From Oscillospiraceae bacterium (GTDB taxonomy: Bacteria > Bacillota > Clostridia > Oscillospirales > QAMX01): a stretch of 64,000 nucleotides of DNA. The notes beneath the pieces are model-generated. The model was not told the DNA's origin. It saw only the letters and a list, made by a program, of their open reading frames with translations, and did no database searches. Position 1 is the first letter of the stretch; the number at the start of each line of letters is the position of its first letter. The stretch covers positions 1 through 64,000 of the forward strand of contig SVMB01000006.1 of NCBI GenBank assembly GCA_015067675.1, written 5' to 3'. A program made the translations under genes and the position numbers. Shown in pieces: positions 34,632-42,986 of the stretch.

Positions 34632-36524
34632 ATGATGACAACTCATCTGGGTGCACGCGCATTCCGCGTGGAAACCGCCCGTTTTACAATTGATTCCCTT
34701 GAAATCGGTGCATACACCCTGACGCGCACCTACGCCTTTGAGCCGGTGGCCAATACGGGTGACTGGAACGCTGAAAAGCTTTCCAAAGGCGCATCCTTTG
34801 CCTGCGGCAACTATTCTCTCGAGGCCCGCGAGGTCAAAAACGGCATCTGCCTGCGTGCCTCCTTCACCAATACCGCCGACGAGCCCGTAAAGATCTTTAC
34901 GTTCCGCTTCACCGGCCGCTGGCCGACTCCCATCAGCCGCTGCGTGCGTTTTGGCTCTGAGGATTCCCCCTTCAAGCTCTACAATAACATGGGAAGTCCC
35001 GTGGAAACCATCGCCATGCTTCCTCAGACCCATGTTTCCGGCTGCGATCTGATGCCCTTCCGGGATGACAACGGTGTTTGCGGCGTGTTGGGCTTTGCCA
35101 CCAACTTTACTTACTTCTCCGACCTGAAGCTGAGTCAGAACGGCTCCTTCAGCGCCATGCAGAACGTCGAGGCCCGCGCCATCGAACCCGGTGAGACCAT
35201 CACCACCGACTGGTTCTACCTCGGCTGCGGCGATACCCCCGATGCAGCACTCTCTGATTATGCGGATACGCTGGCTTTTATGTCCGGCGTCAAGGATCTC
35301 CCTGCCGAAGTGCCCACCGGCTGGTGCACCTGGTACTACTATCTGGGAAATCTGGATCAGGGTGATGTTCGCGAGGGACTTTCCTTCCTTGCAGATCACA
35401 AGGAAGAGCTTCCCGTGCGCTATGTCCAGATTGACGACGGCTGGTTCATCAACTGGGGCGAGTGGGAAGAAAACGAAAAGTTCAGCGACGGCATGAAGAA
35501 GCTGGCCGACGAGATCCGTGCCGAGGGCTTCATCCCCGGCATCTGGCTGTGCCCCTTCTCCGCCAACAAGGGTTCCAAACTCTTCCGTGAGCATCCCGAG
35601 CTTCTCATTGGTAAGCCCGACGGCTCCGGCCCTGTCTCCATCGCCAACGGCGGTTCTCTCTTTGCCATCGACCCCACCAATCCCGTCATGGAAGAGAAGA
35701 TGCGCAAGCTCTACCATCGCCTGACCTACGACTGGGGCTACGGCTACATCAAGATGGACTACATGATCTCCGGCAATGTCGCCGGCGTTCACTATGACAA
35801 GCGTGCCACCACCGTCTCCTCCATGCGCCGCGGCCTTGAGATCATCCGCGAGTCGGTCAAGCCCGGTACCTTCCTGCTGGCCTGCTCCAGTCCGCTTGCT
35901 CCGCCCATCGGTCTTGTGGACGGTATGCGCACCTCCTGCGACATCTTCCACAACTGGAATTCGGTCAAGGAATGCTTCCTGCGCAATCTCAAGCGGTATT
36001 TCTACCACAAAAAGGTCTGGATCAACGATCCCGACTGCATCCTGGTACGCAACCATGAGCATGAGGATGAGAAATGTATGCGTCTGTGCACCCGCACCGA
36101 CGATGAAATCCGCGTGTTCCTGACGGTGACGGCCGCCACCGGCGGCATCGTGATGCTCTCCGACAAGCTGCCGCTGCTCACCGACGAGCGCATCTCCTGG
36201 CTCTCCGCTCTGTTCCCGGTACCGCCCCGCGCTGCAGTTCCCCTTGACTACTTCGACACCGACTGCCCCGGCATTCTGGATTTCGGCGAAGTGAACGGCG
36301 CCCGCATCGTCGCGCTGGTCAACTGGGAGGACGAGGCCTGTACCATGACCGTTCCCGCCGCCTGTATCGACGGCGAAAAGCATGTCTTTGAGTTCTGGAC
36401 GCAGGAAAATCTCGGTACCGTATCCGGTGCTCTCAGCACTGTCATCCCCGCTCATGCCGCGCGTATCTTCTATTTTGAGGATGCGCCCCGCCAGAGCTCC
36501 AAATCCATCATTCCGGCCGAATAA
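34632..36524 (+). CDS. GH36/GH27-clan alpha-galactosidase-like enzyme, intracellular
   Basis: 630 residues: an N-terminal beta-sandwich (to about 230), then a TIM barrel starting 'VPTGWCTWYYY', 'VRYVQIDDGWFINWGEW' and 'GFIPGIWLCPFSANKGS', with the nucleophile Asp in 'YGYIKMDYM' and a likely acid/base Asp in 'GMRTSCDI'. This matches the melibiase clan. There is no signal peptide. The ribosome binding site is weak and the start may be either of two consecutive ATGs. It lies between the KDG-kinase-like gene and the ASRT-like gene. Confidence 0.87.
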   Translation: MMTTHLGARAFRVETARFTIDSLEIGAYTLTRTYAFEPVANTGDWNAEKLSKGASFACGNYSLEAREVKNGICLRASFTNTADEPVKIFTFRFTGRWPTPISRCVRFGSEDSPFKLYNNMGSPVETIAMLPQTHVSGCDLMPFRDDNGVCGVLGFATNFTYFSDLKLSQNGSFSAMQNVEARAIEPGETITTDWFYLGCGDTPDAALSDYADTLAFMSGVKDLPAEVPTGWCTWYYYLGNLDQGDVREGLSFLADHKEELPVRYVQIDDGWFINWGEWEENEKFSDGMKKLADEIRAEGFIPGIWLCPFSANKGSKLFREHPELLIGKPDGSGPVSIANGGSLFAIDPTNPVMEEKMRKLYHRLTYDWGYGYIKMDYMISGNVAGVHYDKRATTVSSMRRGLEIIRESVKPGTFLLACSSPLAPPIGLVDGMRTSCDIFHNWNSVKECFLRNLKRYFYHKKVWINDPDCILVRNHEHEDEKCMRLCTRTDDEIRVFLTVTAATGGIVMLSDKLPLLTDERISWLSALFPVPPRAAVPLDYFDTDCPGILDFGEVNGARIVALVNWEDEACTMTVPAACIDGEKHVFEFWTQENLGTVSGALSTVIPAHAARIFYFEDAPRQSSKSIIPAE

Positions 36525-36562
36525 TCGGCTCAAACCATACTTTATTAACGGAGGATATACAC

Positions 36563-36925
36563 ATGAAAGGCAGTAAGAATTGGGTCTTTGCCGACGGCGA
36601 TCTGCCTCCCAAGGACGGCGGCGCAATGGAAGCCCACGAGGCGCTGATGGTTTTCAATCTCGGTAAGACCGACGTCACCGCCAAGGCTACCTTCTATTTT
36701 GAGGACAAGGAGCCCGTGCGTGACATCACGCTGAAGATCCCCGCTGAGCGTATCCGCTGCTATCATCTGGACCAGCCCTTCGGCGAAGAACAGTACAAGG
36801 TGCAGTTTGGCCAGTACGCTCTGGTCGTGGAAGCCGATGCTCCCGTTTTCTGCGTCTTTGGCAGACTGGATACCCGTCAGGCCAACATGGCTTACTATTC
36901 CGTTCAGGGTCATACGTTCGACTAA
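36563..36925 (+). CDS. Anabaena sensory rhodopsin transducer (ASRT)-like small beta-sandwich protein
   Basis: 120 residues. 'NWVFADGDLPPKD', 'EALMVFNLGKTDVTAKATFY' and the C-terminal 'FGRLDTRQANMAYYS' match the ASRT family pattern as I remember it (LDSRQAENAL in the Anabaena protein). The soluble ASRT fold is a tetrameric beta-sandwich proposed to bind small molecules or sugars. No rhodopsin gene is visible, so the light-sensing name is misleading here. It follows GH36 by 38 bp with a strong GGAGG site, and a sugar-binding or regulatory role in this operon is inferred. Confidence 0.83.
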   Translation: MKGSKNWVFADGDLPPKDGGAMEAHEALMVFNLGKTDVTAKATFYFEDKEPVRDITLKIPAERIRCYHLDQPFGEEQYKVQFGQYALVVEADAPVFCVFGRLDTRQANMAYYSVQGHTFD

Positions 36926-36974
36926 TACAGAGAATAACGGACAATTACGCCGTTTTGACTCTGTAATGGGCAGC

Positions 36975-37016
36975 GGCGGCGAGACTATCAAGGCTCGCCG
37001 CCTCTCCTGTTTTTTC
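36975..37016 (+). terminator. Terminator after the ASRT-like gene
   Basis: Stem GGCGGCGAG / CTCGCCGCC, followed by TCTCCTGTTTTTT. The T run is offset by about 7 bases, so efficiency is uncertain. Confidence 0.6.
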
Positions 37017-37156
37017 CGAGTATCGCAAACTTTTTTATGGTGCTATAAATTATTGTATTGCTTGTGTGCAATATGCCTTTCAGCAGCGCATCCATCTGTC
37101 CCCGGCGTCCGCTGCGGTATCAACAGTCACTGCCGCGGATATACTTTAGAAATACG

Positions 37157-38602
37157 GTGATTACTTTGTACGACTGCATTATCATCGGCGGCGGTATTAC
37201 CGGCTGCGCTGCCGCCTATGAGCTTTCCCGCTACGATCTGCGTATTCTTCTCCTTGAGAAGGAAAATGACGTGGCCTGCGGCACAACCCGAGCCAATTCT
37301 GCGATCATTCACGCCGGTTACGATCCCATCCCCGGCTCCAACATGGCCCGTACCAATGTGCGCGGCTGCGCCATGATGCCCGAACTCTGCCGCCGCCTGA
37401 ATGTCCCCTTCAAGCAGGTGGGTTCTCTGGTTCTGGCCTTCAACGAAGAAGATCTGGCCCACATCCGCAAGCTCTACGACCGCGGCTGTGAAAACGGCGT
37501 CCCCGGACTGAAAGTTCTGACCCGTGAGGAAACCCTCGCCATCGAACCCAATATCGAGGACGAAGTCTGCGGCGCTCTCTACGCCCCCACCGCCGGTATC
37601 GTCAGCCCCTGGGAGCTGGCGCTGGCGCTGGCTGAAACCGCTGCACGCAACGGCGTGGAATTTGCCTTTGAAAGCCCCGTCACGGCGATCGAGCGCAGTG
37701 ACGCCTGCCTGACAGTCACCACTCCCAACGCAACCTACGAGACCCGCACCATCATCAATGCCGCCGGTCTCTATGCCGATAAGATCCATGCCCTCATCGG
37801 CGGCACCGGCTTTGAGCTGCATGCCGACAAGGGCGCTTACTTCCTGCTTGACAAGAATCAGGGTAAGCTCGCCCGTCAGGTAGTCTTCCAGTGCCCCTCC
37901 GAAAAGGGTAAGGGCGTGCTTGTCTCCCCCACCGTCCACGGCAATCTCATCGTCGGCCCCGACGCCGTGCCCGGCAATCCTCCTGAGGACGTGTCTGTGC
38001 AGGCCGAAAGCCTTGCCATGATCCGCGCCGCTGCCTGCCGCAGCATCCGCGGTATCGATTTCCGTGAAAATATCCGCAATTTCGCAGGCAACCGTGCAAG
38101 AGGCCTGTCCGACTTCCTCATTGAAGCCTCTCCCGTGGATGCCCGCTTCATCAATCTCGCCGGTATCCAGTCCCCCGGACTGTCCTCCGCGCCTGCCATC
38201 GCCGAAGAGGCTGCCCAGCTGGTCGCCAAGGCCGGTGTGGAGCTTACCGCAAAGAAAACCTTCATCGATACCCGCGAAAAGATCGTCTTTAAGGAGCTCT
38301 CCCGCGAGCAGCAGGCCGAGGTCATCGCCAATAATCCCTTATACGGCCGCATCGTCTGCCGCTGCGAGACCATCACCGAGGGTGAAATCGTGGACGCCAT
38401 CCATCGTCCGCTGCCGCCTCACACCGTTGACGGCGTCAAGCGCCGCTGCGGCAGTGGTATGGGGCGCTGCCAGGGTGGTTTCTGTGGTATCCGCGTACAT
38501 GAAATCCTCGCCCGCGAGCTGAATGTCCCGATGGAAGCCATCGTCAAGGATCGTCCGGGCAGCTACATCATTCTGGGTGAAACGAAAGGAGGTGCCGTCT
38601 GA
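37157..38602 (+). CDS. GlpA-like FAD-dependent dehydrogenase with C-terminal BFD-type [2Fe-2S] domain
   Basis: 481 residues. 'DCIIIGGGITGCAAAYELS' is the FAD dinucleotide motif of the DAO family, and 'TTRANSAIIHAGYD' is typical of glycerol-3-phosphate dehydrogenase relatives. The C-terminus (about 410-470) carries 'VCRCETITEGEI' and 'CGSGMGRCQGGFC', the four Cys of a BFD-like [2Fe-2S] domain, as in anaerobic GlpA. The start is uncertain: GTG 37157 is chosen, and TTG 37166 is possible; neither has a good ribosome binding site. With the next two genes it forms the GlpA/FAD-reductase/DUF1667 trio found in many anaerobes. Confidence 0.88.
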   Translation: MITLYDCIIIGGGITGCAAAYELSRYDLRILLLEKENDVACGTTRANSAIIHAGYDPIPGSNMARTNVRGCAMMPELCRRLNVPFKQVGSLVLAFNEEDLAHIRKLYDRGCENGVPGLKVLTREETLAIEPNIEDEVCGALYAPTAGIVSPWELALALAETAARNGVEFAFESPVTAIERSDACLTVTTPNATYETRTIINAAGLYADKIHALIGGTGFELHADKGAYFLLDKNQGKLARQVVFQCPSEKGKGVLVSPTVHGNLIVGPDAVPGNPPEDVSVQAESLAMIRAAACRSIRGIDFRENIRNFAGNRARGLSDFLIEASPVDARFINLAGIQSPGLSSAPAIAEEAAQLVAKAGVELTAKKTFIDTREKIVFKELSREQQAEVIANNPLYGRIVCRCETITEGEIVDAIHRPLPPHTVDGVKRRCGSGMGRCQGGFCGIRVHEILARELNVPMEAIVKDRPGSYIILGETKGGAV

Positions 38603-39858
38603 TGAAAGCTGATGTCGTCGTGATCGGTGCAGGCCCCGCAGGTCTTGCCGCCGCTCTCGCCGCACATGAAGGCGGCGCCGAAAAAATCCTCATCCTCGAA
38701 CGCGCCGGTGAACCCGGCGGTATCCTCAATCAGTGTATCCACAACGGCTTCGGTCTGCACCGCTTCGGCGAAGAGCTCACCGGCCCCGAATACGCCGGAC
38801 GCTTCATCGACAAACTGGAAGGTACCGGCATCGAGTGCCGTTACGATACGATGGTGCTCTCCATCTCCACCGACCGTGTGGTGACCGCCATCAATCCCAG
38901 GGACGGCCTGTTCACTGTTGAGGCCGGTGCCGTCATCCTCGCCATGGGCTGCCGTGAGCGTACCCGCGGCGCCATCGGCGTGCCGGGTGATCGTCCTGCG
39001 GGCGTATTCACCGCCGGTGCTGCCCAGCGCTACCTCAATATCGAAGGCTATCAGGTCGGTAAGCGCGCCGTCATCCTGGGTTCCGGCGATATCGGCCTCA
39101 TCATGGCCCGCCGCATGACCCTGGAAGGCGCCAGCGTCGCCGCCTGTGTCGAGCTCATGCCCTATTCCAACGGCCTCAACCGCAACATCGTCCAGTGCCT
39201 CAACGACTACGACATTCCGCTGTATCTGGCCCACACCGTGGTGCAGATCATCGGCCGTGAGCGTCTGGAAGCCGTCGTCATCGCCAAGGTCGATGAAAAC
39301 AGCCGTCCCATCCCCGGTACGGAGTTCCGCATCGACTGCGATACGCTGCTGCTCTCCGTCGGCCTGATCCCCGAAAACGAGCTGACCCGCGGCGCAGGTA
39401 TCCCCATCGATCCCCGTACCCGCGGTCCTGAGGTTTACGACAACATGGAAACCATGGCCCCCGGCGTCTTTGCCTGCGGCAACGTGGTTCATGTGCATGA
39501 TCTGGTGGATTTCGTCTCCGCCGAGAGTGAACGTGCAGGTGCCGCCGCCGCGGCCTTCGTCAAGTCCGGCAGCCCTGCCGGTGAAGAGCTCTCCCTCATC
39601 CCCGGCGATGGCTTAGGCTATATCGTGCCCCAGAAGCTGCGCAAATCCGCTAACGACGGCGAGGTTACCCTCTTCTTCCGCGTGAGACGGCCCTGTCCTA
39701 AGGGTGAAATCGTGGTTACGGCGGGTGATCGTGTCATCCTGCGCAAAAAGCGCCGCCATATGACCCCCGGCGAGATGGAGCATCTGCCCCTCAAGCGGGA
39801 ACTGCTGCGCGATGTGAATGAGCCCATCACCGTGACACTGGTACGAGAGGAGGCATAA
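38602..39858 (+). CDS. NAD(P)/FAD-dependent pyridine nucleotide oxidoreductase of the GlpA trio
   Basis: 418 residues with two dinucleotide folds: 'VVVIGAGPAGLAAALAAHEGG' (FAD, in part) and 'RAVILGSGDIGLIMARRMTLEG' (NAD, in part). 'ILAMGCRERTRG' and 'GVFACGNVVHVHDLVDFV' are FAD-site stretches. 'LNQCIHNGFGLHRFGEELTG' is characteristic of the partner of GlpA-like proteins. The start shares a base with the preceding stop (TGATG), which supports a complex. It probably passes electrons between the GlpA-like subunit and a nicotinamide carrier (inference). Confidence 0.87.
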   Translation: MKADVVVIGAGPAGLAAALAAHEGGAEKILILERAGEPGGILNQCIHNGFGLHRFGEELTGPEYAGRFIDKLEGTGIECRYDTMVLSISTDRVVTAINPRDGLFTVEAGAVILAMGCRERTRGAIGVPGDRPAGVFTAGAAQRYLNIEGYQVGKRAVILGSGDIGLIMARRMTLEGASVAACVELMPYSNGLNRNIVQCLNDYDIPLYLAHTVVQIIGRERLEAVVIAKVDENSRPIPGTEFRIDCDTLLLSVGLIPENELTRGAGIPIDPRTRGPEVYDNMETMAPGVFACGNVVHVHDLVDFVSAESERAGAAAAAFVKSGSPAGEELSLIPGDGLGYIVPQKLRKSANDGEVTLFFRVRRPCPKGEIVVTAGDRVILRKKRRHMTPGEMEHLPLKRELLRDVNEPITVTLVREEA

Positions 39859-39861
39859 ATC

Positions 39862-40206
39862 ATGAAGGAACTCATCTGCATTCTCTGCCCCAACGGCTGC
39901 CACCTCAAGGTTGACGACAATCTCAACGTCACCGGCAACACCTGCATCCGCGGTGAGGCCTATGCAAAGAAGGAGCTGACCTCCCCTGAGCGTACGCTGA
40001 CCTCCACGGTGCGTCTGGAGGGCTCGGCCCTGCGCCGTCTGCCCGTGCGTACCGCTACCGACATTCCCAAGGGCAAGCTTTTTGAGGCAATGCGTGAACT
40101 GGATACGCTCTGCGTGCAGGCGCCCGTCCGCCGCGGTCAGGTGCTCATTGAAAGCATCGCCGGAACCGGCGTTGCCCTGATTGCCACCCGCGACGCGCTG
40201 GTTTAA
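39862..40206 (+). CDS. DUF1667 cysteine-rich small subunit of the GlpA trio
   Basis: 114 residues with 'ELICILCPNGCHLKV' and 'GNTCIRGEAYAKKEL', giving a CxxCxxxC...C cluster likely to bind Fe-S or zinc. It belongs to DUF1667, a family that regularly follows GlpA and the FAD reductase. It begins 3 bp after the previous gene with GAGGAGG upstream. The exact role is unknown; a small electron-transfer subunit is the simplest reading. Confidence 0.87.
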   Translation: MKELICILCPNGCHLKVDDNLNVTGNTCIRGEAYAKKELTSPERTLTSTVRLEGSALRRLPVRTATDIPKGKLFEAMRELDTLCVQAPVRRGQVLIESIAGTGVALIATRDALV

Positions 40207-40316
40207 ACACTCATTTTTGCCCACATTGGGATTTCATGGTCGAAACGCCCGATTTCTTTTCACTTCCGCCCCGAATTCCTGCCATTCTTTCCATAGCTAT
40301 TTTGGCATTTCGGAAG

Positions 40317-40322
40317 TATAAT
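40317..40322 (+). promoter_or_regulatory. Possible -10 element of the decarboxylase operon
   Basis: TATAAT at 80 bp upstream of the oadA-like ATG. No good -35 is seen at 16-18 bp, so an extended or activator-dependent promoter is possible. The rest of the 196 bp gap shows no gene or terminator. Confidence 0.35.
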
Positions 40323-40402
40323 AACTAAGAATGCATAGGTATATCCATACCGTTGTGTTCCAGCTTTATATCGTAATTTTTTTAATGGAGGAAGATAAAC
40401 GG

Positions 40403-41806
40403 ATGAAAGCCAAGAAAGTCAACATCACCGAAACCGTATTGCGCGACGCCAATCAGTCTCTGATTGCTACCCGTCTGCCCTTCGAGAAGTTCGAGCCCAT
40501 CCTTGCCAAGATGGACAAGGCCGGCTACTACTCTATGGAGTGCTGGGGCGGCGCCACCTTCGATTCCTGCCTGCGTTACCTGAGCGAGGATCCCTGGGAT
40601 CGTCTGCGCAATATCCGCAAGACCGTTAAGAACACCAAGCTCCAGATGCTTCTGCGCGGCCAGAACCTGCTGGGCTACAAGCACTATCCCGACGACGTCG
40701 TGCGTGAGTTCATCAAGCACACCGCCGACTGCGGCATGGACATCGTCCGTATTTTCGACGCCCTCAACGACCTGCGCAACATCGAAGTCTGCGTCGACCA
40801 GACCAAGAAGTCCGGCATGCACGCTTCCGGTACCATCTGCTACACCGTCAGCCCCATCCACACCCTTGAAAACTATGTCAAGACCGCCAAGACCCTGGAG
40901 AACATGGGCGTTGACTCCCTGTGCATCAAGGATATGGCCGGTATCATGAGCCCCAAGGAAGCCTACGACCTGGTCAAGGCTATCAAGGAAACCGTTAAGC
41001 TGCCTGTCGTCCTGCACACCCACTCCACCACCGGCCTTGGCCCGATGACCCTGCTCAAGGCTGTTGAAGCCGGCTGCGACACCATCGATACCGCTATCTC
41101 CTGCTTCTCCAACGGTACCTCCCAGCCTCCCACAGAGAGCATGGTCTACACCCTGGAGCAGATGGGTTACGACACCGGCGTCGATCAGTCCATCACCAAG
41201 GAAATCAACGACTACTTCAAGCCCATCCAGGCTGATTACCTCAAGAGCGGTCTGCTCGATCCCATCGTCATGACCACCAAGACCGAAGCTCTGGTTTACC
41301 AGATCCCCGGCGGCATGCTCTCCAACCTCGTTGCCCAGCTCAAGGCCCAGAAGGCTCTTGATCGTCTGGAAGAGGTTCTGCTCGAGACTCCCCGTGTCCG
41401 CGAAGACCTGGGTTATCCGCCCCTCGTTACTCCTATGAGCCAGATGGTCGGCGTTCAGGCTGCCACCAACGTCCTCGTCGGCGAGCGCTACAAGAACGTC
41501 TCCAAGGAAGTCAAGGCTTACCTGCGCGGTGAGTACGGCCAGGCCCCCGGCGAAGTCAACGCTGACCTCGTCAAGAAGGTTCTCGGCGACGAGAAGCCCG
41601 TTACCTGCCGCTTTGCCGATACCCTCGCTCCCGCTCTGGATTCCACCAGAGAGGCCGTCAAGAAGGAACTGGGCGATCTCGTGCGCAACGATGAGGATCT
41701 GCTGTCCTACATCGCCTTCCCCCAGGTTGCCGAGAAGTACTTCAATGCCCGTGAAGAGAAGGAAAGCCGCTGCGTTAAGTACACCGTCACCCGCGTTGAC
41801 GACTAA
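40403..41806 (+). CDS. oadA: Oxaloacetate decarboxylase alpha subunit-type carboxyltransferase
   Basis: 467 residues: a TIM-barrel carboxyltransferase followed by a conserved helical domain, without its own biotinyl domain. 'TETVLRDANQSLIATR' and 'YYSMECWGGATFDSCLRYL' are OadA/PycB signatures, 'MDIVRIFDALND' lies in the active site, and 'VVLHTHSTTG' supplies metal-binding His residues. It should move CO2 from oxaloacetate (or a related acid) to biotin on the separate carrier at 42225. The ATG at 40403 is preferred over the ORF-track start (40331), with GGAGG 11 bases upstream. Confidence 0.92.
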   Translation: MKAKKVNITETVLRDANQSLIATRLPFEKFEPILAKMDKAGYYSMECWGGATFDSCLRYLSEDPWDRLRNIRKTVKNTKLQMLLRGQNLLGYKHYPDDVVREFIKHTADCGMDIVRIFDALNDLRNIEVCVDQTKKSGMHASGTICYTVSPIHTLENYVKTAKTLENMGVDSLCIKDMAGIMSPKEAYDLVKAIKETVKLPVVLHTHSTTGLGPMTLLKAVEAGCDTIDTAISCFSNGTSQPPTESMVYTLEQMGYDTGVDQSITKEINDYFKPIQADYLKSGLLDPIVMTTKTEALVYQIPGGMLSNLVAQLKAQKALDRLEEVLLETPRVREDLGYPPLVTPMSQMVGVQAATNVLVGERYKNVSKEVKAYLRGEYGQAPGEVNADLVKKVLGDEKPVTCRFADTLAPALDSTREAVKKELGDLVRNDEDLLSYIAFPQVAEKYFNAREEKESRCVKYTVTRVDD

Positions 41807-41823
41807 TTAAAGGAGGCTCCATC

Positions 41824-42201
41824 ATGACTCTTACCATTCCGGAGATCCTGATCTACTCCGTCGTCGGTATTCTGGTCGTTATCGCTTTCCTTGCGGTTCT
41901 GGCCATTGCGGTTACCCTGATCTCCAAGGCTATCCGTGCCATGACCGATAAGGCCGAAACCAAGGAAGCCCCGGCTGCTGCTCCCGTTGCCGCCGCTCCC
42001 GCAGCTGCTCCTGTGGCTGCTGCTCCTGTGGCCGCTGCTGCTCCCGCCTCCAATATCGTTGGCACCACCGGCGAGCTCAAGCTGCGCGGCGTCGATGATC
42101 AGACCGCCGCTATCCTGATGGCCATCATCAGCGACACCACCAAGATCCCGCTCAATCAGCTGCGCTTCAAGCGCATCGTCCGCGTCGATTCCGACAAGTA
42201 A
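41824..42201 (+). CDS. oadG: Decarboxylase gamma subunit (OadG-like) membrane anchor
   Basis: 125 residues. One N-terminal membrane helix ('ILIYSVVGILVVIAFLAVLA'), a charged segment, an Ala/Pro-rich flexible linker (about 49-77) and a C-terminal domain 'LKLRGVDDQTAAILMAIISD'. This architecture fits the gamma subunit that links the carboxyltransferase to the membrane pump. AGGAGG precedes the ATG. The order carboxyltransferase, gamma, biotin carrier, beta is that of Na+-pumping decarboxylases. Confidence 0.86.
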   Translation: MTLTIPEILIYSVVGILVVIAFLAVLAIAVTLISKAIRAMTDKAETKEAPAAAPVAAAPAAAPVAAAPVAAAAPASNIVGTTGELKLRGVDDQTAAILMAIISDTTKIPLNQLRFKRIVRVDSDK

Positions 42202-42224
42202 TTTTTACAGGAGGAAAAACAATC

Positions 42225-42971
42225 ATGAAATATCGTGTCACCTTAAACGGTAAGACTTACGAGATCGAAGTCGAACAGGGCGAAGCTCAGGTTCTGTCCG
42301 TTGCCGATGCCGTGGCCGCTCCCGTTGCTGCCGCTCCTGCCGCTGCCCCTGTGGCTGCTGCTCCCGCCGCTCCCGCTGCTCCCGTGGCTGCTGCCCCCGC
42401 CGCTGCCGGCGCCGGTGCCCGCGTTGTCGCTCCCATGCCCGGTACCATCCTGAAGGTCGCCGTTGCCAACGGTGAGACCGTCAAGAAGGGCCAGCTGCTC
42501 GTCGTCCTCGAGGCCATGAAGATGGAAAACGAGATCGTCGCTCCCTGCGACGGCGTCGTCACCTCTCTGGCTGCCAATAAGGGCGCTTCCGTCAATACCG
42601 ATGACCTGCTGCTGACCATCGGCGGCGCCGGTGATCCCGTTGTGACCGCCGCTCCCGCCCCTGTCGCTGCTCCTGCTCCCGTGGCCGCCCCCGCTCCGGC
42701 TCCTGTCGCTGCTCCCGCTCCCGCCCCTGTGGCTGCTGCTCCCGCCGCTGCCGGCGCCGGTGACCCCGTTGTCGCCCCCATGCCCGGTACGATCCTGAAG
42801 GTTGCCGTTTCTGCCGGCGCTGCCGTCAAGAAGGGTGAAGTTCTGGTCATTCTGGAAGCCATGAAGATGGAAAATGAGATCGTTGCTCCCCGTGACGGTA
42901 CTGTCACCTCTGTTGTTGCCTCCAAGGGCGCTTCCGTCAACACCGACGATCTGCTGCTGACCATCCAGTAA
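42225..42971 (+). CDS. Biotin carboxyl carrier protein with two tandem biotinyl domains
   Basis: 248 residues. After a short N-terminal stretch and an Ala/Pro linker, there are two near-identical biotinyl domains, each with the 'EAMKMEN' site: Lys99 and Lys214 are the expected biotin attachment points. A second Ala/Pro linker separates them. Most decarboxylase carriers have one such domain, so this is an internal duplication, also visible as a DNA repeat (about 42420-42615 and 42765-42960). It shuttles carboxyl groups between the alpha and beta subunits. Confidence 0.92.
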   Translation: MKYRVTLNGKTYEIEVEQGEAQVLSVADAVAAPVAAAPAAAPVAAAPAAPAAPVAAAPAAAGAGARVVAPMPGTILKVAVANGETVKKGQLLVVLEAMKMENEIVAPCDGVVTSLAANKGASVNTDDLLLTIGGAGDPVVTAAPAPVAAPAPVAAPAPAPVAAPAPAPVAAAPAAAGAGDPVVAPMPGTILKVAVSAGAAVKKGEVLVILEAMKMENEIVAPRDGTVTSVVASKGASVNTDDLLLTIQ

Positions 42972-42986
42972 TCGGGAGGCACAGAC

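Noticed and set aside
34473-36626. 717-codon minus-strand ORF opposite GH36
   Set aside because: Antisense shadow; the plus strand encodes clear GH36 motifs with ribosome binding sites.
36563-36925. A light-sensing function for the ASRT-like protein
   Set aside because: No rhodopsin or carotenoid gene is present and the context is sugar metabolism.
37023-37050. Promoter before the GlpA-like gene (CTATAAA around 37043)
   Set aside because: No -35 at proper spacing; evidence is too weak to list.
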